Shown here: positions 18,551 to 27,215 of the stretch, in pieces
Numbering within the stretch: position 1 is the first letter of the stretch
How the letters are laid out: every line of letters begins with the position of its first letter
From: Elusimicrobiota bacterium
GTDB lineage: Bacteria > Elusimicrobiota > Elusimicrobia > UBA1565 > UBA9628
Length of the DNA stretch: 64,000 nt
Assembly: GCA_016212795.1 (NCBI GenBank)
Contig: JACRDT010000008.1
Coordinates: forward strand, 1-64,000
Reading direction: 5' to 3'
Position numbers and translations under genes: made by a program
Notes under the pieces: model-generated
Seen by the model: the letters and a program-made list of their open reading frames with translations, nothing else
Told to the model about the DNA's origin: nothing
The model's database searches: none

Positions 18551-20400
18551 GCCCAGCGCACTCCGGGCCGCTGCAGGACAGGATCGCGTTCCTGTGGCTG
18601 GCCATCTATCTCGTCGGGGGGGGCGGGCTCGGGGCTCGGATCGTGCAGCTGCAGGTCGTGCAGAGGGCCGAGTACGAGCTGGCGGCGGAGAGCAATAGGA
18701 CGAGGATGATCTACCAGGCCGCGCCGCGCGGGCGGTTCTACGACCGCAACGGCGTGGTGCTGGCCACCAACGAGCCGGCCTTCAGCCTGATCTACCTGCC
18801 GCCGAAGGGGCAGACGGCGCTGGGGCTGACCACCCTGGGCGAGGAGCTGGCCAAGCACCTCAACGCCAGCCGCAAGAGCATCCTGGAGCGGCTCCAGCAG
18901 GCCGTCCGGGAGGAGACCGCCGTGCGCCTGGCCGAGAACCTGCCGACGAGGACCATGTTCCGGCTCTCGGAGCTCAAGACCCTCTACCCGGGCATCGACC
19001 TGATCGTCGAGGCCCGGCGGCGGTATCCCTTCGGGCGCTTCGCCAGCCACCTCCTGGGCTACATGGGCCGGATGGACCCGCGCAGCTGGGAGCAGCTCAA
19101 GGCCAAGGGCTACCGGATCGACTCCCGCATCGGGAAGATGGGCCTGGAGCGGCTCTTCGAGGTCGAGCTGCGCGGCAAGGACGGGGGCATCATGATGGAG
19201 GTCGACGCCCGGGGGCGGATCAAGGGGATCGTGGAGCGCATCCCCTGGCAGCCGGGCAGCAACGTCCATCTGACCATCGACGCGGCGGTCCAGAGGGCCG
19301 CCGACGAGGGATTGCGCGGCTCCCTGACGGGCAGGGGCGCGGTCGTGGCGCTGGACCCCCGCACGGGCGACATCCTGGCCATGGCGTCGTCGCCGGATTT
19401 CGACCCGAACGACTTCCTGTCCTCCGACCCCGAGCTGGTCAAGCGCAGCGCGGAGGAGCTCCCGGAGTTCAATCGGGCGATCGCCGGGACCTACCCGCCG
19501 GGTTCGGCGTTCAAGATCATCGTCGGGGGCGCGGGCCTCAACGAGGGGCGCTTCTCGACTTCGGACTCGGTGTACTGCCCGGGCCACTACGAGATCGGGG
19601 GGAGGGTCTTCCTCTGCTGGGAAACGAAGGGGCACAAGACCATGTCCTGGTTCCCGGGGCTGACCAACTCCTGCGACGTCTATTTCTACAGGATGGGGCT
19701 CAGGACCGGGGGGGCGCTCATCGAGAAGTACGCCTCCCTGTTCGGCCTGGGGGCCAAGACGAACGTGGCGTTGAGGGGGGAGAAGAAGGGCAACCTCTTC
19801 GGGCCGAGGGCCAAGGGGAGCCGCGCGTGGTACGATGGCGACACGGCCAACCTCGCGATCGGGCAGGGGGAGCTCCTGGTCACGCCCATCCAGTTGGCGG
19901 TCGTGGCCGCGGCCGTGGCCAACCGGGGGACGGTCTGGCGGCCCCATTTCACGAGCCGCATCGAGTACGCCGGGGGCAGGCCCGAGTACAAGCAGACGCC
20001 GGAGCGGGCGGGGACGGTCCCCATGAAGGACGCCACGTGGAGCAGCCTGCACGAGGCCATGCGGCTCGTGGTCTCCTCGGGGACCGGCCGGCCGGCCCAG
20101 ATCCCAGGCCTCGAGGTCTACGGCAAGACCGGGACGGCCCAGAACCCGGGCAAGGACCACGCGTGGTTCGTCAGCTTCGCGGCCCGGCCGGGCGAGGTCC
20201 CGCCCGTGGCCGTCGCCGTGCTGGTGGAGAACGGGGAGCACGGCTCCTCCGCGGCCGGGCCGATCGCCCGGAGCGTGATGATGGCGGCGTTCGGCATGGC
20301 TGTAGCGCGGGAAGACGTTCCTCCCCGCGCAACGATGAAGGAACTTCCTCAGGAGTTGCCCGCCAAGCCGGCGGTTTTGCCTGCGACGAGGAGGCTGTGA
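18547..20400 (+). CDS. mrdA: Penicillin-binding protein 2 (elongasome transpeptidase)
   Basis: A 617-residue class B PBP that cross-links peptidoglycan with RodA. An N-terminal membrane helix (about 12-32), a dimerisation/pedestal domain and a transpeptidase domain are visible. The catalytic SxxK lies in YPPGSAFKI, the SxN-equivalent is SCD in TNSCDVYFYRMG, and KTG is in YGKTGTAQNPG. GTG start overlaps the mreD stop. The C-terminal 30 residues are repetitive and poorly conserved. Confidence 0.95.
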   Translation: MSPAHSGPLQDRIAFLWLAIYLVGGGGLGARIVQLQVVQRAEYELAAESNRTRMIYQAAPRGRFYDRNGVVLATNEPAFSLIYLPPKGQTALGLTTLGEELAKHLNASRKSILERLQQAVREETAVRLAENLPTRTMFRLSELKTLYPGIDLIVEARRRYPFGRFASHLLGYMGRMDPRSWEQLKAKGYRIDSRIGKMGLERLFEVELRGKDGGIMMEVDARGRIKGIVERIPWQPGSNVHLTIDAAVQRAADEGLRGSLTGRGAVVALDPRTGDILAMASSPDFDPNDFLSSDPELVKRSAEELPEFNRAIAGTYPPGSAFKIIVGGAGLNEGRFSTSDSVYCPGHYEIGGRVFLCWETKGHKTMSWFPGLTNSCDVYFYRMGLRTGGALIEKYASLFGLGAKTNVALRGEKKGNLFGPRAKGSRAWYDGDTANLAIGQGELLVTPIQLAVVAAAVANRGTVWRPHFTSRIEYAGGRPEYKQTPERAGTVPMKDATWSSLHEAMRLVVSSGTGRPAQIPGLEVYGKTGTAQNPGKDHAWFVSFAARPGEVPPVAVAVLVENGEHGSSAAGPIARSVMMAAFGMAVAREDVPPRATMKELPQELPAKPAVLPATRRL

Positions 20401-20404
20401 GCCC

Positions 20405-21736
20405 ATGCTAGGAGCCCAGACGAAGAACCGGATGGATTGGGGCCTGGTGGCGTCCGCGTCGTGCATCATCATCATCGGCACGATCGCCATCTTGTCGGCC
20501 GCCAGCCACATCCCTGGCTACCACGGCGTGCTGCAGAGGCATTTCCTGGCGATGACGCTGGGCATCCTGCTGTTCCTCTTCGGGTTCGGGTTCAACTACC
20601 AGATATTCCAGGACCAATCCAAGGCGATCTACGCGCTCACGATCGCTTTGATGGGCGTCGTGCTCCTCTTCGGGTCCGTGAGGAGGGGCCACCGGGCCTG
20701 GTTCGAGCTGTCGTTCATCAGCTTCCAGCCGATGGAGGTCGCCCGCATCGGGGTGATCCTCGCGCTGGCGAGCTTCCTGGACCGGCGGGGACGCAGGATC
20801 ACGGAGCTCTCGACGGTGGGAGGGGCGCTGGCGCTCGTCGGCGCCGTGATGGTGCTGATCCTGATGCAGCCCGACTTCGCGTCGGCGCTGACGTTCTTCC
20901 CGGTGCTGGTGGGGATGCTCTTCTGCGCCGGGGCGAGCCTGGAGCATCTGGCGGTCCTCGTGGGGTACGGGTCCATCGCCATCGCCTTCCCGCTGGCCTA
21001 CGTCCTGTGCCAGGTCCATTATCCGGACGCCGCGCCGGGGACGCTGCCGTACGCGGTCATGCAGATGCCGCGCATGGGCTGGATGACGGCGCTGGTGCTG
21101 TCGGGTATCGCCGCGGCGTCGGGCCTGGTGTGGAGGTTCGCGGTCATGATGAGGGCCCGGCCCAGGGCGGGGTACTTCGTCGTCGTGCCCTTGGTGCTCA
21201 TCGTGGGGCTGCTGTCGGGCATCCTGGTGAACCGCCAGCTCAAGGGCTACCAGCGCAACCGGTTCGTGGCGTTCCTCGCGCCGGAGACGGACATCCAGGG
21301 CGCCTCCTACAACGTGCACCAGTCGGTGATCGCGATCGGGTCGGGCGGGCTCTGGGGCAAGGGGTTGTTCTCCGGGACCCAAGGAAGGTTGGGGTTCCTG
21401 CCCGAGAGGCACACGGACTTCGTCTTCGCGGTCATCGGGGAGGAGATGGGGTTCGTGGGGGCCATGGGCTTGGTCGGGCTCTACATGATGCTCATCTGGA
21501 GGCTCATCACGGCGGCCAGGCTTTCTCGCGACCGCTACGGTAGCCTGGTCTCCTGCGGGCTGGCGTCGATGTTCGCCTTTCATCTGGTGCTCAACGCCGG
21601 GATGTGCCTGGGGGTCGTCCCGGTGGCCGGCGTCCCGCTGCCGTTGGTCTCGTACGGAGGCTCGAGCCTTTCCGTGACGATGTGGGCCCTGGGGATCGCG
21701 GCCAACATCTACTCGCATAGGTATTCGTTCGCATGA
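20405..21736 (+). CDS. rodA: Peptidoglycan glycosyltransferase RodA
   Basis: A 443-residue SEDS-family protein with about ten membrane helices. It polymerises lipid II with PBP2. RGHRAWFELSFISFQPMEVA, ILMQPDFASALTFFP, the extracellular loop GSGGLWGKGLFSGTQGRLGF and the ending PLPLVSYGGSSLSV are SEDS hallmarks. It is four bases after mrdA, supporting RodA rather than FtsW. Confidence 0.95.
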   Translation: MLGAQTKNRMDWGLVASASCIIIIGTIAILSAASHIPGYHGVLQRHFLAMTLGILLFLFGFGFNYQIFQDQSKAIYALTIALMGVVLLFGSVRRGHRAWFELSFISFQPMEVARIGVILALASFLDRRGRRITELSTVGGALALVGAVMVLILMQPDFASALTFFPVLVGMLFCAGASLEHLAVLVGYGSIAIAFPLAYVLCQVHYPDAAPGTLPYAVMQMPRMGWMTALVLSGIAAASGLVWRFAVMMRARPRAGYFVVVPLVLIVGLLSGILVNRQLKGYQRNRFVAFLAPETDIQGASYNVHQSVIAIGSGGLWGKGLFSGTQGRLGFLPERHTDFVFAVIGEEMGFVGAMGLVGLYMMLIWRLITAARLSRDRYGSLVSCGLASMFAFHLVLNAGMCLGVVPVAGVPLPLVSYGGSSLSVTMWALGIAANIYSHRYSFA

Positions 21737-21821
21737 AGCGCCACGACGGCGCCAATTTCGACCAAAGGAGGCGCGCGCCAGCGGGATGTGCTGATCGTGA
21801 AGGCCGGCGCGCATATTGAAC

Positions 21822-23951
21822 ATGGATCCTGAGAGAAACGATCTGGAAGGGACGGAGCAGGCGAGCGACGCCCAGGCTCGCGAGCAGGGGGAGGCGTCCA
21901 GGGAGGACGCCCGGGCCGAGGAGTATCCGGCCTCGACGCATGTGCCGCGGGAGCCGCAAGCCGACGTCCAGGACGATAGGGGGCACGCGCTCGAAGAAGA
22001 TGATGGACCGGACGCCGGTCCGGACGAGGGGGACGGGGACGACGACTCCGCCGCCGGGGAGGGGTCCGCGCGGGACGGGGAGGCGCACGACGATGGCCGG
22101 CCTCGGGACGCTGAGCCCGCGGCGCCCGAACTTCCGCCCGGGCAAGGAGGGTTGGAATCGGGCGGGCCTGGGCAAGGCGGGACCGAAGCGGGCCGGCCGG
22201 AGGCGGCCAGGCCCGACGGAGGCCGGCCCGGGGCGGAGGGAGGGCAGCCGGCTGGCCAGCTGCCCCAGCGCCAGCACCGTCATCCGTCCCGCCGCCGTCG
22301 AGGCCGCGGCGGACGCGGGGGAGGCGGATCCCAGGGAGGAGGGCGGGGCCAAGGCGATCAGCGGGGCGATCAGCGGGGCGATCAGCGGGGCGATCAGCGG
22401 GGTGGTCAGCGGGGCGGTCAGCGCGGCGACCAGCGGGGCGGTCAGCACGATCATCGCCAGCAGCACCGCCGGGGCGGCCACACGGCGGAGTCCGCGCCCG
22501 CGGTGCCGTCCAAGCGCGTGTCCAAGAGGGAGATCATCTCCAGCGCCAGCTTCGAGGAGACTCGCATCGGGATCATCGAGGACGGCAGGCTCGCCGAGCT
22601 CTTGTGGGAGCGGCGCAGCGCCGAGAGCATCGTGGGGAACATCTACAAGGGCGCGGTGGAGAACGTGCTGCCGGGCATCTCCTCGGCGTTCGTGAACATC
22701 GGGTTCGAGAAGAACGCCTACCTCTACATCTCCGACGTCCTGGGCGGCCGCGGGGTGCCGATCGACCAGATCCTGAAGAAAGGGCAGAACATCATCGTTC
22801 AGGTGGCCAAGGAGGCGATCGGCACGAAGGGCATGAAGGTGACCATGGACGTCTCCCTGCCCGGCAGGTTCCTGGTGTTCACGCCGTTCCAGAAATACGT
22901 GGGGATCTCGAAGAGCATCCAGGAGCCCGAGGAGAGGAGCCGTCTGGCCGGCATCGTCGACAAGCTCGTCGCGGAGCTGTTGGGCGGCCGCGGGGTGGTC
23001 GTCCGGACGGAGGCCGAGGGCGCCAGCGCCAAGGACATCGAGTGGGAGGTGAAGTACCTCATCAACGCCTGGAACGCCATCCAGGCGAAATGCGACGCCC
23101 AGCCGGCCCCGGTGCTCCTGCACGAGGACCTGGACCTCAACCTCCAGGTCGCCCGCGACATCCTCTCGGACGAGGTCTACGTCTATCTCATCGACAACAA
23201 GGAGAGCCACAAGAGCGTGCTGGAGTTCGTCAACGGCATCGCGCCCGACCTGGCGGCGAAGGTCAAGCTCTACGAGGGCAAGACCCCCATCTTCCGGGCC
23301 TTCGACCTCGAGGGCGAGATCGAGCAGCTGCGCGAGACGAAGGTCATCCTGCCCAACGGCGGCTCCATCATCATCCAGGAGGCCGAATCCCTTTGCGCCG
23401 TCGACGTCAACACCGGGCGCTTCACGGGCTCGAAATCCCAGGAGGAGACGGTCACGCAGACGAACATCGAGGCGGCCGTCGAGATCGCCCACCAGCTGAG
23501 GCTGCGCAACATCGGGGGCATCATCGTCGTCGACTTCATCGACATGCGCAAGGCCTCCAACCGCAACAAGGTGATGGAGGCCTTCGCCGCGGCCGTCCGT
23601 CGCGACCGGGCCAAGATCCGCATCCTGCCCATCACGAGGCTGGGCCTCATCGAGATGACGCGGGAGCGCAAGCGCGAGTCGACGCTCAGCCTGATCACGG
23701 AGGGCTGCCCCCAGTGCAACGCGTGCGGGCGCGTCCTCTCGAGCGAGACGCTGCGGATCAGGATCCAGCGGGAGATCGTCGAGATGACCGCCGGCCGGCC
23801 CGGCGGGCAGATCAGGATCGTGCTCCACCCCGCCCTGGGCGACACCCTGCGCTCGCAGCAGGCCAAGATCGAGAAGAACGTCCAGCGGTCGGTGAAGATC
23901 CAGAACGACCCGCAACTGCGGTGGGAAGACTACCACATCATCCTGGAATGA
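21822..23951 (+). CDS. rng: Ribonuclease E/G family protein with disordered RG-rich N-terminus
   Basis: A 709-residue RNase E/G (a TTG six bases earlier is possible). Residues 1-220 are charged and low complexity, with tandem DQRG units. The catalytic part begins near KREIISSASFEETRIGIIED, with the S1 domain in NIYKGAVENVLPGISSAFVN, metal ligands in VDVNTGRFTGSK and IIVVDFIDMRKASNRNK, and the zinc link CPQCNACG. E. coli RNase E has its disordered arm at the C-terminus; here it is N-terminal. Stop overlaps the amidase start. Confidence 0.93.
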   Translation: MDPERNDLEGTEQASDAQAREQGEASREDARAEEYPASTHVPREPQADVQDDRGHALEEDDGPDAGPDEGDGDDDSAAGEGSARDGEAHDDGRPRDAEPAAPELPPGQGGLESGGPGQGGTEAGRPEAARPDGGRPGAEGGQPAGQLPQRQHRHPSRRRRGRGGRGGGGSQGGGRGQGDQRGDQRGDQRGDQRGGQRGGQRGDQRGGQHDHRQQHRRGGHTAESAPAVPSKRVSKREIISSASFEETRIGIIEDGRLAELLWERRSAESIVGNIYKGAVENVLPGISSAFVNIGFEKNAYLYISDVLGGRGVPIDQILKKGQNIIVQVAKEAIGTKGMKVTMDVSLPGRFLVFTPFQKYVGISKSIQEPEERSRLAGIVDKLVAELLGGRGVVVRTEAEGASAKDIEWEVKYLINAWNAIQAKCDAQPAPVLLHEDLDLNLQVARDILSDEVYVYLIDNKESHKSVLEFVNGIAPDLAAKVKLYEGKTPIFRAFDLEGEIEQLRETKVILPNGGSIIIQEAESLCAVDVNTGRFTGSKSQEETVTQTNIEAAVEIAHQLRLRNIGGIIVVDFIDMRKASNRNKVMEAFAAAVRRDRAKIRILPITRLGLIEMTRERKRESTLSLITEGCPQCNACGRVLSSETLRIRIQREIVEMTAGRPGGQIRIVLHPALGDTLRSQQAKIEKNVQRSVKIQNDPQLRWEDYHIILE
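22360..22445 (+). repeat. Tandem 12-base repeats in the RNase E/G gene
   Basis: About seven copies of a 12-base unit close to GATCAGCGGGGC run from 22360 to 22445, encoding DQRG/GQRG units. Copies are nearly identical, so length is likely variable by slippage. The peptide is Arg/Gly-rich like RNA-binding RGG boxes. Confidence 0.85.
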
Positions 23952-25285
23952 AGCCGCCCCCGGACGCCTCGCAGGCCCGTCCCCGTCGAGGGAGAGGGCT
24001 CGTCACCTGGCTCGTGGCGGGAGCCGCGCTCCTGCTGCGCGCGGCGGCGGCCGCCGGGACGGTGGAGGTCGTCGTGGACGGCCGGTACAAGGGGACGGCG
24101 ACGGATTACCGGGTCGGGCCGACGACCTACCTGGGGGCGACGGACGTGGGCGGCATCTACGGCGCCCAGGTGTACTGGTACCCGGTGTCGGGGAGGCTCC
24201 GCCTGAGCCTTCGGGGCAGGCCGCTGGAGTTGATGGTGGGCTCGGAGACGGCGGTCGTCAACGGCAAGAAGGTCGGCCTGGGGGCCCAGGTCATCCTGCG
24301 GGGCTCGGAGGCGTTCGTGCCGATATCCCTGTTGAAGACGCGGGAGTTCGTGGCGTGGGCCGGGATGCGGGCGGAGTTCAACGAGGGCTCCCAGGTCCTG
24401 TCCGTGGACGGCGCGACGTCCCCGAGCGCGCCCCGGCCGGCCAGCGCGCTTCCCGAGGGGAGCGGCCCTCCCCCGGCGGGCTCCGCGCGGGACGTTCGGC
24501 CCTCGACCGCGCCGGCACGGGCGGGCGCTCCGGGGACGGCGGGAGCGGAGAACGCCCTGCCCGCCGAGGCGGGGGTGTCGTCCAGGCCGGTCGCCGGCGC
24601 CGGCAAGTTCCGCGTGGTCGTCGACCCTGGGCACGGGGGGAAGGACTCCGGGGCCGTGGGCAAGAAGGGGACCCTCGAGAAGGACGTCGTGCTTTCGGTG
24701 GGGCTGGCGCTGGCCGCGAAACTCGAGGAAGGCGGCGCCGAGGTCCTCCTGACGCGCAGCGACGACTACTTCGTGCCGCTCTCGGAGCGCTCCCGCGCGG
24801 CCAACGAGTTCGGGGCGGACCTCTTCGTGTCCATCCACTGCAACTCCTCCCCCAAGAAGCGCGACACGGGCTTCGAGCTCTACTTCCTGTCCGAGAAAGC
24901 CTCCGACCCGGAGGCGGAGCGGATCGCCAACCTCGAGAACTCCGTCCTGGAGCTGGAGGGCAAGTCCGTCGAGGAGGAGCAGGCCGAGATCATCCTGCGG
25001 GCGATGACGAAGACCGAGTACATGAACGAGGGGGCCCAGTTCGCCGCGGTGCTGGCCCGGAGGATGGAGAAGAAGCTGGACCTGACGAACCGCGGCGTGA
25101 AGCAGGCCGGCTTCTACGTCCTGCGGGGCACGGACGCCCCCGCCGTGCTCTTCGAGATCGCTTTCCTTTCGTATCGCAAGGACGAGGCGCGGCTGGGGTC
25201 GAAGTCCTTCAGGAAGAGGGTCGTGGAGGGGCTGTACCAGGGGATCATGGAGTACGGGAAGGAGAAGGGGAGGATGGCTCGATGA
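23948..25285 (+). CDS. N-acetylmuramoyl-L-alanine amidase (Amidase_3)
   Basis: A 445-residue exported amidase that cuts stem peptides from glycan strands. A hydrophobic signal segment (about residues 18-36) precedes a domain of the copper-amine-oxidase-like/AMIN kind (about 37-160), a Pro/Ala-rich linker (about 160-220) made of two repeat elements, and Amidase_3 from VVVDPGHGGKDSGAVG. Zinc ligands are the His of DPGHGG, the Glu in GTLEKD and the His in FVSIHCNS; the catalytic Glu is in FEIAFLS. ATG overlaps the rng stop; its stop overlaps murI. Confidence 0.93.
   Translation: MKPPPDASQARPRRGRGLVTWLVAGAALLLRAAAAAGTVEVVVDGRYKGTATDYRVGPTTYLGATDVGGIYGAQVYWYPVSGRLRLSLRGRPLELMVGSETAVVNGKKVGLGAQVILRGSEAFVPISLLKTREFVAWAGMRAEFNEGSQVLSVDGATSPSAPRPASALPEGSGPPPAGSARDVRPSTAPARAGAPGTAGAENALPAEAGVSSRPVAGAGKFRVVVDPGHGGKDSGAVGKKGTLEKDVVLSVGLALAAKLEEGGAEVLLTRSDDYFVPLSERSRAANEFGADLFVSIHCNSSPKKRDTGFELYFLSEKASDPEAERIANLENSVLELEGKSVEEEQAEIILRAMTKTEYMNEGAQFAAVLARRMEKKLDLTNRGVKQAGFYVLRGTDAPAVLFEIAFLSYRKDEARLGSKSFRKRVVEGLYQGIMEYGKEKGRMAR
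24450..24575 (+). repeat. Two in-frame repeat elements forming the amidase linker
   Basis: Bases about 24450-24505 (core GGCGGGCTCCGCGCGGGACG) recur near 58293-58312 inside the sensor-kinase gene on the opposite coding strand. Bases about 24515-24575 (core GGGGACGGCGGGAG) recur on the other strand at 34895-34935 inside dapA. Both have inverted arms, lie in frame and encode linker peptides (GPPPAGSARDV; APGTAGAENALPAE). Confidence 0.7.
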
Positions 25286-25335
25286 AACGGCGATTGACCC
25301 CCCCGGCTACTCGCCCCCCCGCGGGGGGGGCGAGT
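25282..25335 (+). repeat. Cassette copy fused in frame to murI
   Basis: The sequence ATGAAACGGCG...GGGGGGGCGAGTGA has the same stem (CTCGCCCCCCC/GGGGGGGCGAG around GCG) as the copy before asnB. A small indel before CTACTCG moves the frame by one, so GCGAGTGA is read GCG AGT GAA and no stop interrupts it. Confidence 0.8.
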
Positions 25336-26124
25336 GAACTTCCAATCGGCGTGTTCGACTCGGGGATCGGCGGCCTCACGGTGTTCGACGCCATCGGCCG
25401 GCGCATGCCCAGGGAGAACCTGGTGTACTTCGGCGATACGGCCCACGTGCCCTACGGGACGAAGTCGCCGGAGGCGGTGGGCCGCTATTCGTCTGAGATC
25501 GCCCGCTACCTGGACCGGCGGGGCATCAAGGCCCTGGTGGTGGCGTGCAACACCGCCTCGGCGGTGGCCTTGCCCAGGATCCGGCGCAGCGTGCGCGTCC
25601 CCGTGATCGGCGTGATCCTGCCCGGGGCCAAGGCGGCCGCGGCGGCCTCGGGGAGCGGCTCCATCGGGATCATCGGGACCGAGGCGACCATCTCCTCGCG
25701 GGCCTATGTGAAGGCCGTCAGGCGGCTGAGGCCCGCGGCGAGGATCACGGGGATCGCCTGCCCCCTGTTCGTGCCGCTGGTGGAGGAGGGGTGGTGGGAG
25801 CACCCCGTGACCGAGGCGGTGGCGCGCCGGTACCTGGCGCCGCTCAAGCGGGCGGGCGTGGACTCCCTGATCCTGGGCTGCACCCATTACCCGCTGCTCA
25901 AGGGCGTGCTGCGCCGGGTCATGGGCCCGAGGCTCGCGCTGATCGACTCGGCGGAGCGGACGGCCGTCGAGACCGAGGCGCTGCTGCGCCGCCTCGGGCT
26001 CGAGCGCCGGTCGGGCAAGGGCGTCCACCGTTTTATCGTGTCGGACGGACCCGAGAGGTTCCAGCGGCTCGCCCGACGGCTCATCGGGCGGCGGGTCAAG
26101 GTCGTGGAGCACCGATTTGAATAG
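25282..26124 (+). CDS. murI: Glutamate racemase with cassette-encoded N-terminus
   Basis: A 280-residue MurI making D-glutamate for peptidoglycan. PIGVFDSGIGGLTVFDAIGR is the usual start; the two catalytic cysteines lie in VVACNTASAVALP (about 89) and LILGCTHYPLLKG (about 200). The first 20 residues, MKRRLTPPATRPPAGGASEL, are encoded by a copy of the mini-ORF cassette (25282-25335) whose frame is shifted so that its stop is lost and it reads into murI. ATG overlaps the amidase stop (ATGA). Confidence 0.95.
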   Translation: MKRRLTPPATRPPAGGASELPIGVFDSGIGGLTVFDAIGRRMPRENLVYFGDTAHVPYGTKSPEAVGRYSSEIARYLDRRGIKALVVACNTASAVALPRIRRSVRVPVIGVILPGAKAAAAASGSGSIGIIGTEATISSRAYVKAVRRLRPAARITGIACPLFVPLVEEGWWEHPVTEAVARRYLAPLKRAGVDSLILGCTHYPLLKGVLRRVMGPRLALIDSAERTAVETEALLRRLGLERRSGKGVHRFIVSDGPERFQRLARRLIGRRVKVVEHRFE

Positions 26125-26144
26125 TATGCACTGGAGGCGATGAA

Positions 26145-27215
26145 ATGAGAGACAGAAGGCCGGGATTCTCGAGGCACGGCGGGCAAGGCGGTCACGGCGG
26201 CCACGGTGGGCAGGGCGGCCAGGGTGGACGCGGCGGCCACGGCGGGCAAGGCGGCCACGGGCAGGGCCAGCAGCATGGGCAGGGGAACTTTCGCCGGCGG
26301 GACTTCAACCGCTCCCGGCGCGACAACCAGCCCCGGCCGGTGCGCGAGCCCAGCGAGGCCGAGAAGCTCTTCGCCTCCAAGACCCCGATCGATCCGCGGG
26401 AGTGGATATGCATGGAGAAGGGCTCGTCGGACCCGTGCATGAGGGCCGTTGACATCCTGTGCCCGGTCGGCAAGGGGACGCGGGGGCTCATCGTCTCTCC
26501 CCCCAAGGCCGGCAAGACCACGTTCCTGCGGCAGATCTCCCAGGCGGTGGGCGCCGCCGATCCCAAGATCCGGCAGTACGTCCTGCTCATCGACGAGCGG
26601 CCGGAGGAGGTGACCGAGTTCAAGCGCAGCGTCCCCGCCGCGGTCTTCGCCTCCTGCAGCGACCAGCCCTACGAGAAGCACGTGTCCACGGCCGAGTCCC
26701 TCATGCGCGAGGCCATCGAGCACGCCGCGGCCGGGGAGGACGTGTTCATCCTCCTCGACTCGCTGACGCGCCTGGCCAGGGTCCACAACCAGTTCGCCAA
26801 CGGCAGCCGCACCATGACCGGCGGCCTCGACTCGAGGGCGCTGGAGGTCCCGCGCCGCATCTTCGGCGCGGCCCGCAAGCTCGAGGAAGGGGGGTCGCTC
26901 ACGATCCTGGCGACGGCCCTGGTCGAGACTGGCAGCCGCATGGACGACATCATCTTCCAGGAGTTCAAGGGGACGGGCAACATGGAGCTCGTGCTCTTCC
27001 GGCAGGCCGCGGAGCACCGCATCTTCCCGGCCATGAAGGTGCGCGAGAGCGGGACGAGGAAGGAGGAGAAGCTCCTGCCGCCCGACGTGCTCGACCTCGT
27101 GTGGAAGCTGCGCCGCGTGCTGGCCGGGATGGGCGACCTGGAGGCCATCAAGGCATTGAACGAGATGCTGCGCCTTCACAAGACCAACGAGGCGCTGCTC
27201 GCGACGCTCAAGTGA
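26145..27215 (+). CDS. rho: Transcription termination factor Rho lacking the usual RNA-binding domain
   Basis: A 356-residue Rho. The ATPase core is intact: VDILCPVGKGTRGLIVSPPK, the P-loop PPKAGKTT, LLIDERPEEVTE, VFILLDSLTRLAR (Walker B) and the secondary-site loops SRTMTGGLDSRALEVP and FKGTGNMELVLFRQ. Residues 1-45 are GGQGGHGG-type repeats, followed by a short Arg-rich stretch and SEAEKLFASKTPIDPREWI. The N-terminal helix bundle and cold-shock-like domain (about residues 1-130 of E. coli Rho) have no counterpart. SD CTGGAGG precedes the ATG. The stop overlaps the ridA GTG. Confidence 0.95.
   Translation: MRDRRPGFSRHGGQGGHGGHGGQGGQGGRGGHGGQGGHGQGQQHGQGNFRRRDFNRSRRDNQPRPVREPSEAEKLFASKTPIDPREWICMEKGSSDPCMRAVDILCPVGKGTRGLIVSPPKAGKTTFLRQISQAVGAADPKIRQYVLLIDERPEEVTEFKRSVPAAVFASCSDQPYEKHVSTAESLMREAIEHAAAGEDVFILLDSLTRLARVHNQFANGSRTMTGGLDSRALEVPRRIFGAARKLEEGGSLTILATALVETGSRMDDIIFQEFKGTGNMELVLFRQAAEHRIFPAMKVRESGTRKEEKLLPPDVLDLVWKLRRVLAGMGDLEAIKALNEMLRLHKTNEALLATLK
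26165..26285 (+). repeat. Gly/His/Gln tandem repeats in rho
   Basis: Imperfect 9-12-base units (GGCGGCCACGGCGGGCAA type) encode repeated GGQGGHGG. They are rich in Gly, His and Gln rather than Arg. The composition resembles the RNase E/G arm upstream, in the same gene cluster. Confidence 0.8.

Noticed and set aside
22360..22445. CRISPR-like array
   Set aside because: Units are 12 bases, in frame, without spacers; it is a coding tandem repeat.
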